Shown: positions 42,890-53,202, counted from the stretch's first letter. The stretch is 64,000 nt of DNA from an uncultured Pseudomonadales bacterium (GCA_905478195.1 CAJQHM010000014.1:62001-126000), one strand, 5' to 3'. Notes: a model not told the origin generated them from the letters alone. Numbers and translations are program-made.

Positions 42890-43840
42890 CTAGGTATTAT
42901 CAAACATCGCGCTAATGGATTCTTCATTGCTCACTCGACGAATCGATTCGGCTAGTAGTTTAGCCATAGAGAGTTGTCGTATGCGCTTACAATTTTTTGC
43001 TGCATCGTTCAGTGGAATAGTATCGGTAACTACCAGTGAGTCGAGGCTGGAATTTTCTATGTTCTCGATTGCCGGGCCCGAAAGAACCGGGTGCGTACAA
43101 TAGGCCATTACCTTCGCGGCGCCGTGTTCCTTAAGTGCGTCTGCTGCCTTGCAAAGCGTGCCGGCCGTATCGACCATGTCGTCGACGATGAGGCAGCTGC
43201 GTCCCTCCACATCACCGATGATGTGCATGACTTGGGCAACATTGGCCGATGGTCTACGTTTATCGATAATGGCGAGATCCACGTTCAGCTGCTTGGCTAC
43301 TGCTCGTGCTCTAACCACACCGCCGATGTCAGGCGAGACGACCAATAGGTTTTCGTACTTCTGGCGCTCAATGTCATCGGTTAGTACCGGTGAGCCGTAG
43401 ACGTTGTCCACGGGGATATTGAAAAAGCCTTGTATCTGTTCCGCGTGCAGGTCTACCGTAAGCACGCGATTTACGCCTACGGTGCCGATCATGTCGGCAA
43501 CAACCTTGGCGCTAATGGCAACACGTGCCGAGCGTACGCGGCGATCTTGTCTTGCATATCCGAAGTACGGAACGACCGCTGTAATTCTATTTGCCGAAGC
43601 GCGATGCAGCGCGTCGGCCATTAACAACAACTCCATGATGCTGTCGTTAGTTGGTGCGCAGGTGGGCTGAATGAGGAATACGTCCTTGCCGCGAACATTC
43701 TCATTGAGTTCTACAGAAATTTCTCCATCGCTGAACTTGCTGATGCTGGCATATCCCAGGGGAATACCGATATGCTTGGCAATATTGTCCGCCAATTCTG
43801 GATTGGCATTGCCGGTAAAAACCATCAAATTATTTGGCAC
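42890..43840 (-). CDS. prs: Ribose-phosphate pyrophosphokinase
   Basis: The 316-residue protein makes PRPP from ribose 5-phosphate and ATP for nucleotide, histidine and tryptophan synthesis. The start is GTG 43840 with AGGAA six bases upstream. Motifs seen are [32 protein letters not shown] (substrate site), the ATP/flexible-loop region [26 protein letters not shown] and the PRPP-binding [10 protein letters not shown]. The length matches the class I family. tRNA-Gln lies upstream and rplY downstream, as in Pseudomonas. Confidence 0.97.
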   Translation of the reverse strand: MPNNLMVFTGNANPELADNIAKHIGIPLGYASISKFSDGEISVELNENVRGKDVFLIQPTCAPTNDSIMELLLMADALHRASANRITAVVPYFGYARQDRRVRSARVAISAKVVADMIGTVGVNRVLTVDLHAEQIQGFFNIPVDNVYGSPVLTDDIERQKYENLLVVSPDIGGVVRARAVAKQLNVDLAIIDKRRPSANVAQVMHIIGDVEGRSCLIVDDMVDTAGTLCKAADALKEHGAAKVMAYCTHPVLSGPAIENIENSSLDSLVVTDTIPLNDAAKNCKRIRQLSMAKLLAESIRRVSNEESISAMFDNT

Positions 43841-43968
43841 GGTAAGTTCCTATAAATGTCGGTAGTCGCAGTTCGGGATGAAACGTTCTGTTCGGCATGA
43901 ATCGTTCTGATCAGATCACAGCTGTATTAAATATTGTTCTAATTTGCTCTGACACTGACTGAGTAAAA

Positions 43969-44043
43969 TGGCTGGGGTGGCTGGATTCGAACCAACGCAT
44001 GCAAGGATCAAAACCTTGTGCCTTACCACTTGGCGACACCCCA
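43969..44043 (-). tRNA. tRNA-Gln (UUG)
   Basis: The minus strand folds as a 75-base tRNA. The acceptor TGGGGTG pairs with CACCCCA, followed by G and an encoded CCA. The D-arm has TCGCCAAGTGGTAAGGC, the anticodon stem CAAGG/CCTTG holds the loop TTTTGAT with anticodon TTG, and the T-arm contains GGTTCGAATCC. The U1-A72 pair is typical of tRNA-Gln. It sits between prs and ispE, which is the usual place in Pseudomonas and other gammaproteobacteria. Confidence 0.96.
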
Positions 44044-44084
44044 ATAATTCGTCGTTCCTTTACTAGTGCTCTTGCTGCTGGCTT

Positions 44085-44939
44085 CTAGATCCAGCTCAGT
44101 GTGAAAGAATCGATGCCCTTGGCAACGAAGCTCGGCAATTCTTCCGGAAGTTCATTCAGCATTTTCGCAGCGGCAGCCTCGCTATCGAAGCGAGCAAAGA
44201 GGCTAGAGCCAGTGCCAGTCATCCTAAAATCAGCAAACTTTGCCAATAATTCGAATGCCTGATCTACTTCTGGATACAGTTCTCTAGTGACTGATTCGCA
44301 GTCATTTCGGGCTCTGCCTGCCAGAAAGTCGGCCATTTTGATGGCTTGGGAGTTCCGTGTCAAATGTTCATGACAAAAAATCTCCACGGTCGCCACCGAA
44401 CACTTGGGAGATACCACCAGATACCAGCTATCCCCCAATTCTATAGGGCTCAGTCGCTCTCCGATTCCCTCGGCCCAGGCCGATTTTCCGCGGATAAATA
44501 CCGGCACATCGGCTCCCAGTTTAATGCCGATTTCACAGAGTTTGTCTTCACTGAAATCTAAAGCCCAGAGTCGATTGAGGGCTAGCAGACAGGTGGCTGC
44601 ATTCGAGCTGCCACCACCTAGCCCGGCCCCGCTGGGGAGCTTCTTGTCCAGGCTGATACTGGCGCCAAGCTGCGGCATGGCGGCCTCTTCTCGCAATAGC
44701 TGGGCTGCACGGGTGACCAGGTTATTGTCCAGAGGGGCATCATGCCGTGAGCCTTGGCTGGATGCGATATGCAAGCTGAGTATGCCGCTACTGTCGACCT
44801 CGAATTCCATGTGATCGCCATAATCGAGCAGTTGGAAAAGTGTCTGTAGCTCGTGATAGCCATCTTTGCGGCGGCCGGTGATATGCAGAAACAGGTTCAG
44901 TTTGGCAGGAGCCAGAAATTGTGCGGATTGCAGTGTCAT
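44085..44939 (-). CDS. ispE: 4-diphosphocytidyl-2-C-methyl-D-erythritol kinase
   Basis: The 284-residue GHMP-family kinase phosphorylates CDP-methylerythritol in the MEP isoprenoid pathway. The substrate-binding start LAPAKLNLFLHITGRRKDGYHEL and the glycine-rich ATP motif PSGAGLGGGSSNAA are clear, with the late MTGTGSSLFA motif of the GHMP fold. Its ATG shares a base with the lolB stop (TAATG at 44937-44941), so the two are translationally coupled. Confidence 0.97.
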   Translation of the reverse strand: MTLQSAQFLAPAKLNLFLHITGRRKDGYHELQTLFQLLDYGDHMEFEVDSSGILSLHIASSQGSRHDAPLDNNLVTRAAQLLREEAAMPQLGASISLDKKLPSGAGLGGGSSNAATCLLALNRLWALDFSEDKLCEIGIKLGADVPVFIRGKSAWAEGIGERLSPIELGDSWYLVVSPKCSVATVEIFCHEHLTRNSQAIKMADFLAGRARNDCESVTRELYPEVDQAFELLAKFADFRMTGTGSSLFARFDSEAAAAKMLNELPEELPSFVAKGIDSFTLSWI

Positions 44940-45538
44940 TACTCGTTTAACGCGTCGCCAGTCCAGTTCAGACCAATAAAGCGCAAGCGAATAGCGTTTC
45001 TTGGTCGTGTTAGCTCTACGCGGCGCGGCAGGCTGAGCGCACCATATTGACGCATATCGCTCAGATTGATGGTCCAGTCCGCCTGTTGAATCGTGGTGAG
45101 CTGATTGAGTTCGTTAAAGGCGAGTTGGGCTTCTGAATCGGGAGCGGGCAGGCCCTTGATCCAGTAGTTTAATTGCGAGACGGGAAGTTCATAGCCTAGT
45201 TGCTCAAGAATAAGTTCTTCGGGGCTGTTTGCAGAAAGCATCTGGCCGTCATTTTCCATGGTGACGAACCCGGGGCGGCCAACAATCTCGGTGGCGCCTG
45301 CATTAAAGGTTCCCCACAGGCGAATATTGTAGTCGACGTTCTGTTGCAGCCATATTATGCGGGGCGTATGGGATTCATTGTCGTAGCGGACATTGACGCG
45401 ACCACGCAGTTCCCATGAGTTCAGTTTTTGCAGCTGGTCGCGCTGGCGTGACCAGTCACTGTTCTCGGAAGCCGGTGGCGCAATGGCGCAATTCGATAGA
45501 AATGTGCCAAGAAGAACCAGGCGTAGCATCCGGCCCAT
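44939..45538 (-). CDS. lolB: Outer-membrane lipoprotein insertase LolB
   Basis: The protein has 199 residues from ATG 45538. AGGA lies five bases upstream of it and it starts a lipoprotein signal with a Cys at residue 17 in LSNC, so I preferred it to the in-frame start at 45577. The mature part (WELRGRVNVRYDNESHTPRIIWLQQNVDYNIRLWG...) is the beta-barrel-like LolB fold that accepts lipoproteins from LolA and inserts them into the outer membrane. The lolB-ispE-prs order supports the assignment. Confidence 0.9.
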   Translation of the reverse strand: MGRMLRLVLLGTFLSNCAIAPPASENSDWSRQRDQLQKLNSWELRGRVNVRYDNESHTPRIIWLQQNVDYNIRLWGTFNAGATEIVGRPGFVTMENDGQMLSANSPEELILEQLGYELPVSQLNYWIKGLPAPDSEAQLAFNELNQLTTIQQADWTINLSDMRQYGALSLPRRVELTRPRNAIRLRFIGLNWTGDALNE

Positions 45539-45573
45539 AGCTATCCTATAGAGATCATGGTTGATTGCCGCTT

Positions 45574-47325
45574 TCATTCTGCAACTTGCAGTCTTTCCAT
45601 CGCCTCGAGAATGAGGGGGCTCTCGGGATCGCTTTCCAGAGCGTCTTGCCAGACGCGCATGGCCTCATCGAAGCGTTCGAGTGCCCACAATACTTCGCCC
45701 AGGTGGGAGGCAACCTCGTCATCGGGAAAGGCGGAGAAGGCACGGCGCATCTGCACCAGGGCTTCCTCAAAACGGCCAACCTTATACAGTGCCCAACCTA
45801 GACTATCGATGATAGCCGGGTCGTCGGGAGAGATCGCGATGGCACGCTCGATCAACTCCAATGCTTCGTCATAGCGGGTAGTCTGATCGGCGAGCATATA
45901 GCCCAGATGATTCAATGCGCGTGAATCCTCCGGCAACATGCTAATGATCTGCTGTAGGTCACGCTCTGAACCTTCTCGGTCACCAATGGAGTCGTAGTAG
46001 ATTACGCGCGAGAAGAGCAGGTCTGTCTCGTTGGGGTATTTATTCAAGGCGGTATTTAGCAGCTGCTCAGCCGCATCGGGGTGGCCTTCCTGGATGAGCA
46101 GGCCAGACTCGATGGTAGTGAACAGTATGTCGAGTCGAGGTTGTCCGCGAGAGAGGCGACTAAGCCAGGCATGGGCATCGTCTAGGCGGCCAAGCTGAAT
46201 CGAGAGTCGAGTCGACTGTTGCTGTGCGGCGAGAAAATTATTGGTGCCTATGCGTACCTGTCGAAAGTGCTCTATCGATTTCTCTAGCTCACCCTGTTCC
46301 TGATAGATGATGCCCAGGTTGTATTGACTCTCATCGGCACGCTGATCGACACCGATCAACTTCGTGTAGGCGGCGATAGCACGATCGAAATTTTCCAATT
46401 GTGTGTCTATCAGTGCGATCGAATACAGGGTTTCCCAGTCTTGTGGATCCTGCTCTACAAGGATTTGGAACTGCTGTTGCGCGAGCTCGAAGTCTTCATT
46501 CCCGATGAGTAGTCGCGCGTAGGTCAGGCGCAGATTCTTGTTGGTGTCGAATCTTGCTACGCCGTTGCGCATCACGCGAAGCGCGCGTGTGGTTTGGTTC
46601 AGGTTCTGCAGTATCTGCGCTTCTATTACCACTATATTGGCAGTGAGAGCTGTCGCGTCTTTTAATAACTCGATTTCCTCCAGGGCTTCTTCGAAATTGC
46701 CATTTTGTGCCAGTAATTGAATCAGCGTGGCCTGAATAGTTATCTGCTCGCTGTATTCAGTCCGCAATTGACGCAGGTTCTCAATCAATACTGCTCTGTC
46801 TTGTGGGTTAAGTTCGCCCGTGCGTGCTGCTAATGCGGCGAAGTCTATGCTGCCGCCAAATTCAAGCACCCTTGCCATATGGGACATTGCCTGTTCGAAG
46901 GCGCCGCTCTCGAGAAACTGTATGCTCAATAATAACTGGGGTTGCGGGTTCCGTGGTTCTATCTCTGCCCAGAGCATGCCCAGTTGCAAGAGGGCGTTGG
47001 TATCACGGTTGACCGAGGCAAACTGAATGGCGCGCTGAATGACGGTGAGGTCCCGGGTGGACATGGCGAGGTCGAAATAGCTCTCTCCGGCCTCGGAGAC
47101 ACGGCCGCGCTGGGCGCTCAACTCGCTAATTATGGCCTCATAGAGCTGGTCTTCGGTAAAGTTGCCGTATTCTATCTCAGCGATTGTAGGTGCAGGCGCC
47201 GCTGCAGGGGGCATAGAATCTGCGCTGGCGGTGCCCTCAGCGACATCGACTGGTGTTGTTTGAGTAGTGCAGCCTAGAAGGCTGGTGCAGGCGAGAGCGA
47301 AGACAAAGCTTTTGATTTGATTCAT
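45574..47325 (-). CDS. Tetratricopeptide-repeat lipoprotein (PA4667-like)
   Basis: The 583-residue protein has a lipoprotein signal with lipobox LLGC (Cys19), an Ala/Pro-rich linker, and then TPR repeats across almost the whole length. Clear units include QLLLSIQFLESGAFEQAMSHMARVL, AIAAYTKLIGVDQRADESQYNLGIIYQEQGELEKS, ALNHLGYMLADQTTRYDEALELIERAI and DSLGWALYKVGRFEEALVQMRRAF. TPR lipoproteins act as scaffolds at the outer-membrane inner face. The position beside lolB and divergent from hemA matches the Pseudomonas locus. Function unknown. Confidence 0.88.
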   Translation of the reverse strand: MNQIKSFVFALACTSLLGCTTQTTPVDVAEGTASADSMPPAAAPAPTIAEIEYGNFTEDQLYEAIISELSAQRGRVSEAGESYFDLAMSTRDLTVIQRAIQFASVNRDTNALLQLGMLWAEIEPRNPQPQLLLSIQFLESGAFEQAMSHMARVLEFGGSIDFAALAARTGELNPQDRAVLIENLRQLRTEYSEQITIQATLIQLLAQNGNFEEALEEIELLKDATALTANIVVIEAQILQNLNQTTRALRVMRNGVARFDTNKNLRLTYARLLIGNEDFELAQQQFQILVEQDPQDWETLYSIALIDTQLENFDRAIAAYTKLIGVDQRADESQYNLGIIYQEQGELEKSIEHFRQVRIGTNNFLAAQQQSTRLSIQLGRLDDAHAWLSRLSRGQPRLDILFTTIESGLLIQEGHPDAAEQLLNTALNKYPNETDLLFSRVIYYDSIGDREGSERDLQQIISMLPEDSRALNHLGYMLADQTTRYDEALELIERAIAISPDDPAIIDSLGWALYKVGRFEEALVQMRRAFSAFPDDEVASHLGEVLWALERFDEAMRVWQDALESDPESPLILEAMERLQVAE

Positions 47326-47552
47326 ATTTTACGGTTTTGGCTCCTATGGATGAGCGGTTCGGTAGACGTAGGTCTGCATTGTAGCAGCTACTTTGACCCT
47401 GTTCAGAGCAGAATTAGCTCTAGTTTTTGTCCAGGTCGCCAGAACAGACTCTAATGGGAACTGGAGAGGATATTTAGTAACATAGCGACCCCTTTAAAAT
47501 GGCCCGCGGCAGGTTTCGCGATTTCACCAAGATCCGCTCTAACGGTTAGTTC

Positions 47553-48902
47553 ATGGCATTGGTACTAGTAGGCATAAACCACAATACGGCGAATATCGAG
47601 ATGCGCGAGAAGGTGGCATTCCCGCCGGAGATCGTGGAGTCTGCACTTGCCGATATTCATGGCCTGCCTGTGATCGAGGAAGTCGTGCTCGTGTCTACCT
47701 GTAATAGGACAGAAATCTATCTCGATTTCAGGGAAGAAGACGAGGCGGGTGACAGTAGTGAAGTGCCAGGCGAGCTGTCTGCAAATCGCCAGCTACTAGA
47801 CAGACAGGCGGAGGTTGTCGCCTGGTTATCCAAGTTTCACGATCTCGAGATAAGCGAGCTGGAGCAGTGCAGCTACTCCTTCGCCGACGAAGACGTTATC
47901 CGGCATCTGATGAAGGTGTCCTGCGGTCTGGATTCAATGGTGTTGGGTGAGCCGCAGATATTGGGACAGATTAAATCTGCCTATGCCGTGTCGAAGGATA
48001 GGGGTGTTGTCGGGCCTGCCTTGGCTCGCGCTTTTGAAGAGGCGTTCTCCATCGCCAAGCAGGTACGAACGGATACCGCCATCGGCGAGAATCCGGTATC
48101 GGTTGCCTATGCAGCGGTGACGCTGGCGGAGCGTATCTTCTCAGACCTGCCCAGCCTGAGTGTTCTGCTTATCGGTGCCGGTCGCACTATCGAGCTGGTG
48201 GTAAAGCATCTCGTCGATAAGGGTGTAAACAAGATCGTGGTGGCGAATAGAACCCTGAATAATGCCCTGGAGATAGCGAATCGTTTCGATGCCCACGGTG
48301 TACTACTGTCGGAAATACCGGAGCAGTTAGTCAAGGCTGATATCGTTGTTTCATCGACTAACAGCCAATTACCCTTGTTAGGAAAGGGTGCGGTCGAGCG
48401 CGCGTTGAAATTGCGCAAACACAAACCGATGCTGTTAGTAGATCTGGCGGTGCCACGGGATATCGAAGCGGAAGTCGCAGAGATCGCTGATGCGTATCTG
48501 TATAGTATCGATGATATTAGCGAAGTGATCGAAGATGGCGTCAAGAGTAGGGCCGATGCCGCGGCGCAGGCCGAATCGATAATTGAGCGCGGTGTAGAAG
48601 AATATCTCAAGCAGCTACGCTCTCTGAATGCGGTGAGTACACTGCGCGCTTTTCGTGACAAGGCGGATGCAATTCGAGAACAAGAATTGGAGCGCGCATT
48701 AAAGGCGCTGGAGAAAGGCGAGTCGGCCCAGAACGTTGTCAGCAGTCTGGCGAGATCGATTACACAGAAATTAGTACATTCGCCTAGCGTGCAGATGAAG
48801 AAGGCGAGCGCCGAGGGTCGTGATGAACTGCTAGAGTTAACGGCAGAACTCTATGAATTAAATTCAGATTCCAAGCCGAAGTCCGGCAAAGACTCGAAAT
48901 AG
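47553..48902 (+). CDS. hemA: Glutamyl-tRNA reductase
   Basis: The 449-residue enzyme catalyses the first committed step of tetrapyrrole synthesis, reducing Glu-tRNA to glutamate-1-semialdehyde with NADPH. The start (VLVGINHNTANIEMREKVAF) and the catalytic Cys in VSTCNRTEIYL are present, followed by MVLGEPQILGQIK and the NADP-binding LLIGAGRTIELVVKHL. The C-terminal helical dimerisation domain is complete. A Glu/Asp-rich insertion after the catalytic segment (EEDEAGDSSEVPGE) is longer than usual. It leads the hemA-prfA-prmC-moeB set. Confidence 0.97.
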   Translation: MALVLVGINHNTANIEMREKVAFPPEIVESALADIHGLPVIEEVVLVSTCNRTEIYLDFREEDEAGDSSEVPGELSANRQLLDRQAEVVAWLSKFHDLEISELEQCSYSFADEDVIRHLMKVSCGLDSMVLGEPQILGQIKSAYAVSKDRGVVGPALARAFEEAFSIAKQVRTDTAIGENPVSVAYAAVTLAERIFSDLPSLSVLLIGAGRTIELVVKHLVDKGVNKIVVANRTLNNALEIANRFDAHGVLLSEIPEQLVKADIVVSSTNSQLPLLGKGAVERALKLRKHKPMLLVDLAVPRDIEAEVAEIADAYLYSIDDISEVIEDGVKSRADAAAQAESIIERGVEEYLKQLRSLNAVSTLRAFRDKADAIREQELERALKALEKGESAQNVVSSLARSITQKLVHSPSVQMKKASAEGRDELLELTAELYELNSDSKPKSGKDSK

Positions 48903-48926
48903 AAAGCGGGAAGTATGAAGTAACGC

Positions 48927-50015
48927 ATGAAAGACTCAATACGCAACAAGTTAGATAATTTGAAAGACCGTTTCGATGAATTGGAGGCATTGCTTAGTGA
49001 TGCCGAGATAATTTCCGATCAGAATCGCTTCCGTGATCTATCTAAAGAATACGCAGAAATCGAGGAGCTGGTAAAAAGTTACGATCACTTCGTGCAGGTG
49101 ACTGAAGACCTTGATCAGGCGAAGGAAATGCAGAAAGACGCCGATCCGGATATACGCGAGATGGCAGACGAAGAATTCAAAAGTAGTAGCGAAGAGCTGG
49201 AAAAGTTAGAGCTGACATTGCAGACTTTGCTATTGCCCAAGGACAGCAAAGATAGGCTCAACGTCTTTATTGAAATCCGCGCGGGCACAGGTGGCGATGA
49301 GGCAGCGATATTTTCCGGAGACTTGCTGCGCATGTATTCCCGTTATGCAGAACTGCAAGGTTGGAAGCTCGAGGTTATTAACGAGCGTCAGGGCGAACAC
49401 GGCGGTTATAAGGAAGTAGTTGTCCGTATCGAAGGCAAGAATGTTTATGAGAAGCTCAAGTTTGAATCCGGTGCGCATCGTGTTCAGCGTGTTCCCGAGA
49501 CTGAAACTCAGGGCCGCATCCATACCTCGGCCTGCACCGTTGCCATCATGCCCGAGATGGACGAGTTAGATGATATAGAGATTAATAAAGGTGACCTGCG
49601 GGTGGATACCTTTCGCGCAAGTGGTGCCGGTGGACAGCACGTAAACAAGACCGACTCCGCCATTCGATTGACCCATATTCCTTCGGGCATTGTTGTTGAG
49701 TGTCAGGACGAACGCTCGCAGCACAAGAACAAGGCGCGGGCGATGTCATTGTTGCAGGCCAAACTAATGGACGAGGCGCAGCAGGCGCAGCAACAGGAAG
49801 AGTCTGACAACAGACGTAAATTGGTAGGAAGCGGCGATCGCTCCGAGAAGATCCGCACCTATAATTATCCCCAGGGCCGCGTCACCGATCATCGCATCAA
49901 GCTCACTCTGTATAACCTGGCTGAGATCATGTCCGGTGAGCTGGGCTCGGTGATTCAGCCGCTGATCAATGAGTATCAGGCAGACTTGCTTGCGGGTTTG
50001 GCTGAAGACGAATAG
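48927..50015 (+). CDS. prfA: Peptide chain release factor 1
   Basis: The 362-residue protein recognises UAA and UAG stop codons. The N-terminal coiled coil is followed by the codon-recognition domain, where [23 protein letters not shown] contains the PxT-type recognition segment (PETE region). The catalytic GGQ lies in [23 protein letters not shown]. The GGQ glutamine would be methylated by the product of prmC, which follows 14 bases later. Confidence 0.98.
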   Translation: MKDSIRNKLDNLKDRFDELEALLSDAEIISDQNRFRDLSKEYAEIEELVKSYDHFVQVTEDLDQAKEMQKDADPDIREMADEEFKSSSEELEKLELTLQTLLLPKDSKDRLNVFIEIRAGTGGDEAAIFSGDLLRMYSRYAELQGWKLEVINERQGEHGGYKEVVVRIEGKNVYEKLKFESGAHRVQRVPETETQGRIHTSACTVAIMPEMDELDDIEINKGDLRVDTFRASGAGGQHVNKTDSAIRLTHIPSGIVVECQDERSQHKNKARAMSLLQAKLMDEAQQAQQQEESDNRRKLVGSGDRSEKIRTYNYPQGRVTDHRIKLTLYNLAEIMSGELGSVIQPLINEYQADLLAGLAEDE

Positions 50016-50029
50016 GCGCGAACCTTCCC

Positions 50030-50875
50030 ATGGAAACGATCAAGCAAGCGCTAGAGAAGGCCAGCTCCCTGCAGAAGATTAGTGATACCTGGCAGCTCGA
50101 TTCCGAGCTGCTTCTCGCCAGTGCCATCGAAAAATCCAGAGAATACCTTTTTACCTGGCCCGAGCGAGAGCTCGCCGATACACAGCTGCGGGCGTTTCAG
50201 GAATTCTGTGAGCGGCGCAGTGCGGGTGAGCCCATCGCCTATATACTAGGCAGGCAATCATTCTGGGATTTCGAGCTCAAAGTAAACCCATCGGTACTGA
50301 TTCCGCGGCCAGAGACCGAGTTGTTAGTAGAGACCGCATTGGAGTTGCTCGAGGATGCTTACCCCGGCACCGCCAATATTCTTGATCTGGGTACAGGCAG
50401 TGGTGCGATTGCCCTGGCCTTAGCGGCGAATAACGACGCCTGGCAAGTCACCGCTGTTGATAGCAGCGCGCAGGCCCTGGCCGTTGCCAGGGAGAATGCC
50501 GAGTCGCTGCAGATTGCTAATATTGAGTTTGTGCAGACATCGTGGTGTGATGGTCTCGAAGCAAATTATTACGACCTGGTGGCGGCGAACCCGCCCTATG
50601 TACAGGAAGGCGATAGACATCTATTAGAGGGAAGTCTACCCTTCGAGCCGGTTTCGGCACTGGTTGCAGGCGACGGCGGCCTGGCAGATATTCGGACTAT
50701 CGCAGAACAGGCCCGGCATTGTATGCAGCTGGGTGCATGGCTGTTGATCGAACACGGTTATGAGCAGAAGCTTGCAGTAGCGAAAATCTTGGCCGATGCC
50801 GGCTATAAGAATATCGAATGTGTTCTGGACCTGGCGAAGCTGGATAGACTGACCAAGGCGCAGTTCTTGAGCTGA
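50030..50875 (+). CDS. prmC: Release-factor glutamine N5-methyltransferase
   Basis: The 281-residue protein methylates the GGQ glutamine of RF1 and RF2. The N-terminal helical domain (about 1-90) contains PIAYILGRQSFWDFELKVNPSVLIPRPETELLVE, which is diagnostic. The SAM site is ILDLGTGSGAIALALA, and the NPPY motif lies in DLVAANPPYVQ. Its place directly after prfA supports the call. Confidence 0.97.
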   Translation: METIKQALEKASSLQKISDTWQLDSELLLASAIEKSREYLFTWPERELADTQLRAFQEFCERRSAGEPIAYILGRQSFWDFELKVNPSVLIPRPETELLVETALELLEDAYPGTANILDLGTGSGAIALALAANNDAWQVTAVDSSAQALAVARENAESLQIANIEFVQTSWCDGLEANYYDLVAANPPYVQEGDRHLLEGSLPFEPVSALVAGDGGLADIRTIAEQARHCMQLGAWLLIEHGYEQKLAVAKILADAGYKNIECVLDLAKLDRLTKAQFLS

Positions 50876-50962
50876 GTCATTTTGTGAATTCTCTATAAAG
50901 AGAAGCAGGTAGTCACGCCAGTACTCAAATAGTTAGCGAGATAGAGAGTGAAGTAGCGAGTA

Positions 50963-51706
50963 ATGAAAGACGAACAACTACTCAGATATAGCCGTCAGAT
51001 TATGTTGCCGGAGATGGATATAGCGGGCCAACAGAAACTCGTCGATGCGACCGTGCTGATTGTCGGCATGGGTGGTTTGGGCTGTCCCGCCGCCATGTAT
51101 CTTGCGAGCGCGGGGGTCGGACATCTGATAATCGCAGACGACGATGTAGTGGATTTGAGTAACCTGCAGAGGCAGGTCGCTCATAGTCAGGCAAAGATAG
51201 GTGAGCCCAAGGTATTGTCAGCACAGCAAACCTTATTGGGTTTAAACCCAGACCTAAAGATCACCCCATTGCAGAAGCGCCTGCTGGGCACAGAACTGAG
51301 TGAGGCCGTGAGTCAGGCAGACCTGGTAGTCGATGCCTGCGACAATTTCAGCACGCGATTCGCGATTAATGCGAGTTGTATCGAACACGGCAAGCCCTTG
51401 GTCTCAGGCGCAGCTATCCGCATGGAGGGGCAGGTTGCGGTGTTTGACGCGCGTAGTCCCCAGAGTCCCTGTTACCAGTGCCTGTACAGTGAGGGGGATG
51501 ATGACGATACAAGCTGTTCCCAGAATGGGGTGATGGCACCGGTGGTTGGTATAATAGGTGCGGTTCAGGCCATGGAAGCGATTAAACTGCTCTGCGGCAT
51601 AGGAGAATCACTGACCGGCAGGCTGTTGTTGCTAGACGCGGTCACCATGCAGTGGCGCGAGATGCGACTCCCGCGGGATAGTAGCTGCGGGGCTTGTGGC
51701 GGTTAA
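50963..51706 (+). CDS. moeB: Molybdopterin-synthase adenylyltransferase-like protein (MoeB/ThiF family)
   Basis: The 247-residue E1-like enzyme activates a sulfur-carrier protein by adenylation of its C-terminal glycine. The start RYSRQIMLPEMDIAGQQKL is typical, followed by the nucleotide motif VGMGGLGCPAAMYLASAGVG, the Asp/Arg region DDDVVDLSNLQRQVAHS and zinc cysteines in CYQCLY and SCGACGG. MoaD and ThiS are not in the window, so MoeB or ThiF duty cannot be separated. The hemA-prfA-prmC-moeB order is that of Pseudomonas; there murI follows, here it does not. Confidence 0.88.
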   Translation: MKDEQLLRYSRQIMLPEMDIAGQQKLVDATVLIVGMGGLGCPAAMYLASAGVGHLIIADDDVVDLSNLQRQVAHSQAKIGEPKVLSAQQTLLGLNPDLKITPLQKRLLGTELSEAVSQADLVVDACDNFSTRFAINASCIEHGKPLVSGAAIRMEGQVAVFDARSPQSPCYQCLYSEGDDDDTSCSQNGVMAPVVGIIGAVQAMEAIKLLCGIGESLTGRLLLLDAVTMQWREMRLPRDSSCGACGG

Positions 51707-51879
51707 ATGCCCGTATCTAGGGGTGGTGTAGCTTATGCCAGCCTACTTTTACCGTTAAAATAGCCAGTACAAAGTTTGAAGTGTCCAGCGCATAGGGCTA
51801 TGATGCTCGCGCTCCACTCGATACCCTCTTTTATTCGTCGAAAGCCATTAACTATTTTTAACCATAAATTGCCCTCTAT

Positions 51880-53202
51880 ATGGATTCACAGCCAGAACAA
51901 TTAGAAAAGCCGGTCGAACCAGATCAGCCGGAAAAGCCAAAGCAGCCGAAACTTCCTTTTAGCACCTTCGATTTACAGAAGCCGCTTGCTGATGCGATCA
52001 AGAAAATGGGCTTTGAATACTGTACGCCGATTCAAGCGCAGTCCCTGGTGCATACTCTTGCCGGCCATGACGTTACTGGTAAGGCGCAGACGGGAACCGG
52101 CAAGACGGCGGCGTTTCTTATTACTATTATTAACGACTTGCTTTCGAACCCTATAGAAGAAGAGCGCTACATCGCCGAGCCAAGGGCGCTAGTGGTTGCC
52201 CCGACACGTGAGCTCGCGATTCAGATCGCCAGCGATGCACAGCTACTTACACACGATTGCGGCATGAGTGTCGTAACCCTGGTCGGTGGTGAAGACTATC
52301 AGAAGCAAAATCGCGCTTTGGATGCGAAGCCTGTGGACATCGTGGTGGCGACACCGGGCAGACTTTTGGACTTCGTGCAGAACGGCAATTTACATTTGGG
52401 CGGAATCGAAGTACTGGTATTAGACGAGGCAGACCGGATGCTCGACATGGGTTTTATCCCGCAGGTTCGAGCAGTAGTCTCGAGGACGCCAAAGAAAGAA
52501 TGTCGCCAGACCCTGTTGTTCAGCGCAACGTTTACCCCGGCAATAATAGAGCTCGCGCAGCGTTGGGCGGTCGACCCGATCATGGTCGAAATAGAACCTT
52601 TGCAGGTGGCGGCGGATGCGGTAGATCAGGTCGTCTATCTGGTCACCACGGCAGACAAATACAATCTGCTCTTCAACCTGATCTCCGAGCCTCAAGCCGA
52701 GAAAATTATTGTTTTTAGCAATCGTCGCGATCAAGTCAGAAAGCTGGCAGACAATCTCTATAGAAACGGAATCGAGTGCGGCATGCTATCCGGTGAGATT
52801 GCACAGAACCAAAGAGTTCGCACACTGGACGCATTTAAGAGCGGCAAACTGAAAGTGTTGGTTGCAACCGATGTTGCCGGGCGTGGTTTGCATATCGACG
52901 ACGTCACCCACGTAATCAACTACACGCTTCCCGAAGAAGCGGAAGATTATGTGCATCGTATTGGGAGAACCGGTAGGGCGGGGGCGATAGGTACATCTAT
53001 CAGTTTCGCCTGCGAAGAAGATTCGTTTATATTGCCCGATATCGAAGCCAAGCTTGGTGCGAAACTGGACTGTATTCACCCGCAAGAATCGCAGTTGGTT
53101 AGTGCGCCAGCCTTCGAGAGAGCTTCCAAATTTAAGGCTAAGCCAGCTGGCAGACCAGCGCCTAAGTCAGGCGCAGGACGACGTCCAAGTCGTCCCCGCT
53201 AA
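51880..53202 (+). CDS. DEAD-box ATP-dependent RNA helicase (RhlB-like)
   Basis: The 440-residue protein has all SF2 helicase motifs: the Q motif GFEYCTPIQAQSL, Walker A AQTGTGKT, PTRELAIQ, DEAD in VLDEADRM, SAT in LLFSATF, and ATDVAGRGLHID with HRIGRTGRAG. A short Gln/Lys/Pro-rich N-terminal segment and a basic C-terminal tail (rich in Lys, Pro and Arg) probably aid RNA binding. It most resembles RhlB, a degradosome partner, but RhlE-type function cannot be excluded. Its TAA overlaps the stop of the convergent PA4642-like gene by four bases. Confidence 0.88.
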   Translation: MDSQPEQLEKPVEPDQPEKPKQPKLPFSTFDLQKPLADAIKKMGFEYCTPIQAQSLVHTLAGHDVTGKAQTGTGKTAAFLITIINDLLSNPIEEERYIAEPRALVVAPTRELAIQIASDAQLLTHDCGMSVVTLVGGEDYQKQNRALDAKPVDIVVATPGRLLDFVQNGNLHLGGIEVLVLDEADRMLDMGFIPQVRAVVSRTPKKECRQTLLFSATFTPAIIELAQRWAVDPIMVEIEPLQVAADAVDQVVYLVTTADKYNLLFNLISEPQAEKIIVFSNRRDQVRKLADNLYRNGIECGMLSGEIAQNQRVRTLDAFKSGKLKVLVATDVAGRGLHIDDVTHVINYTLPEEAEDYVHRIGRTGRAGAIGTSISFACEEDSFILPDIEAKLGAKLDCIHPQESQLVSAPAFERASKFKAKPAGRPAPKSGAGRRPSRPR

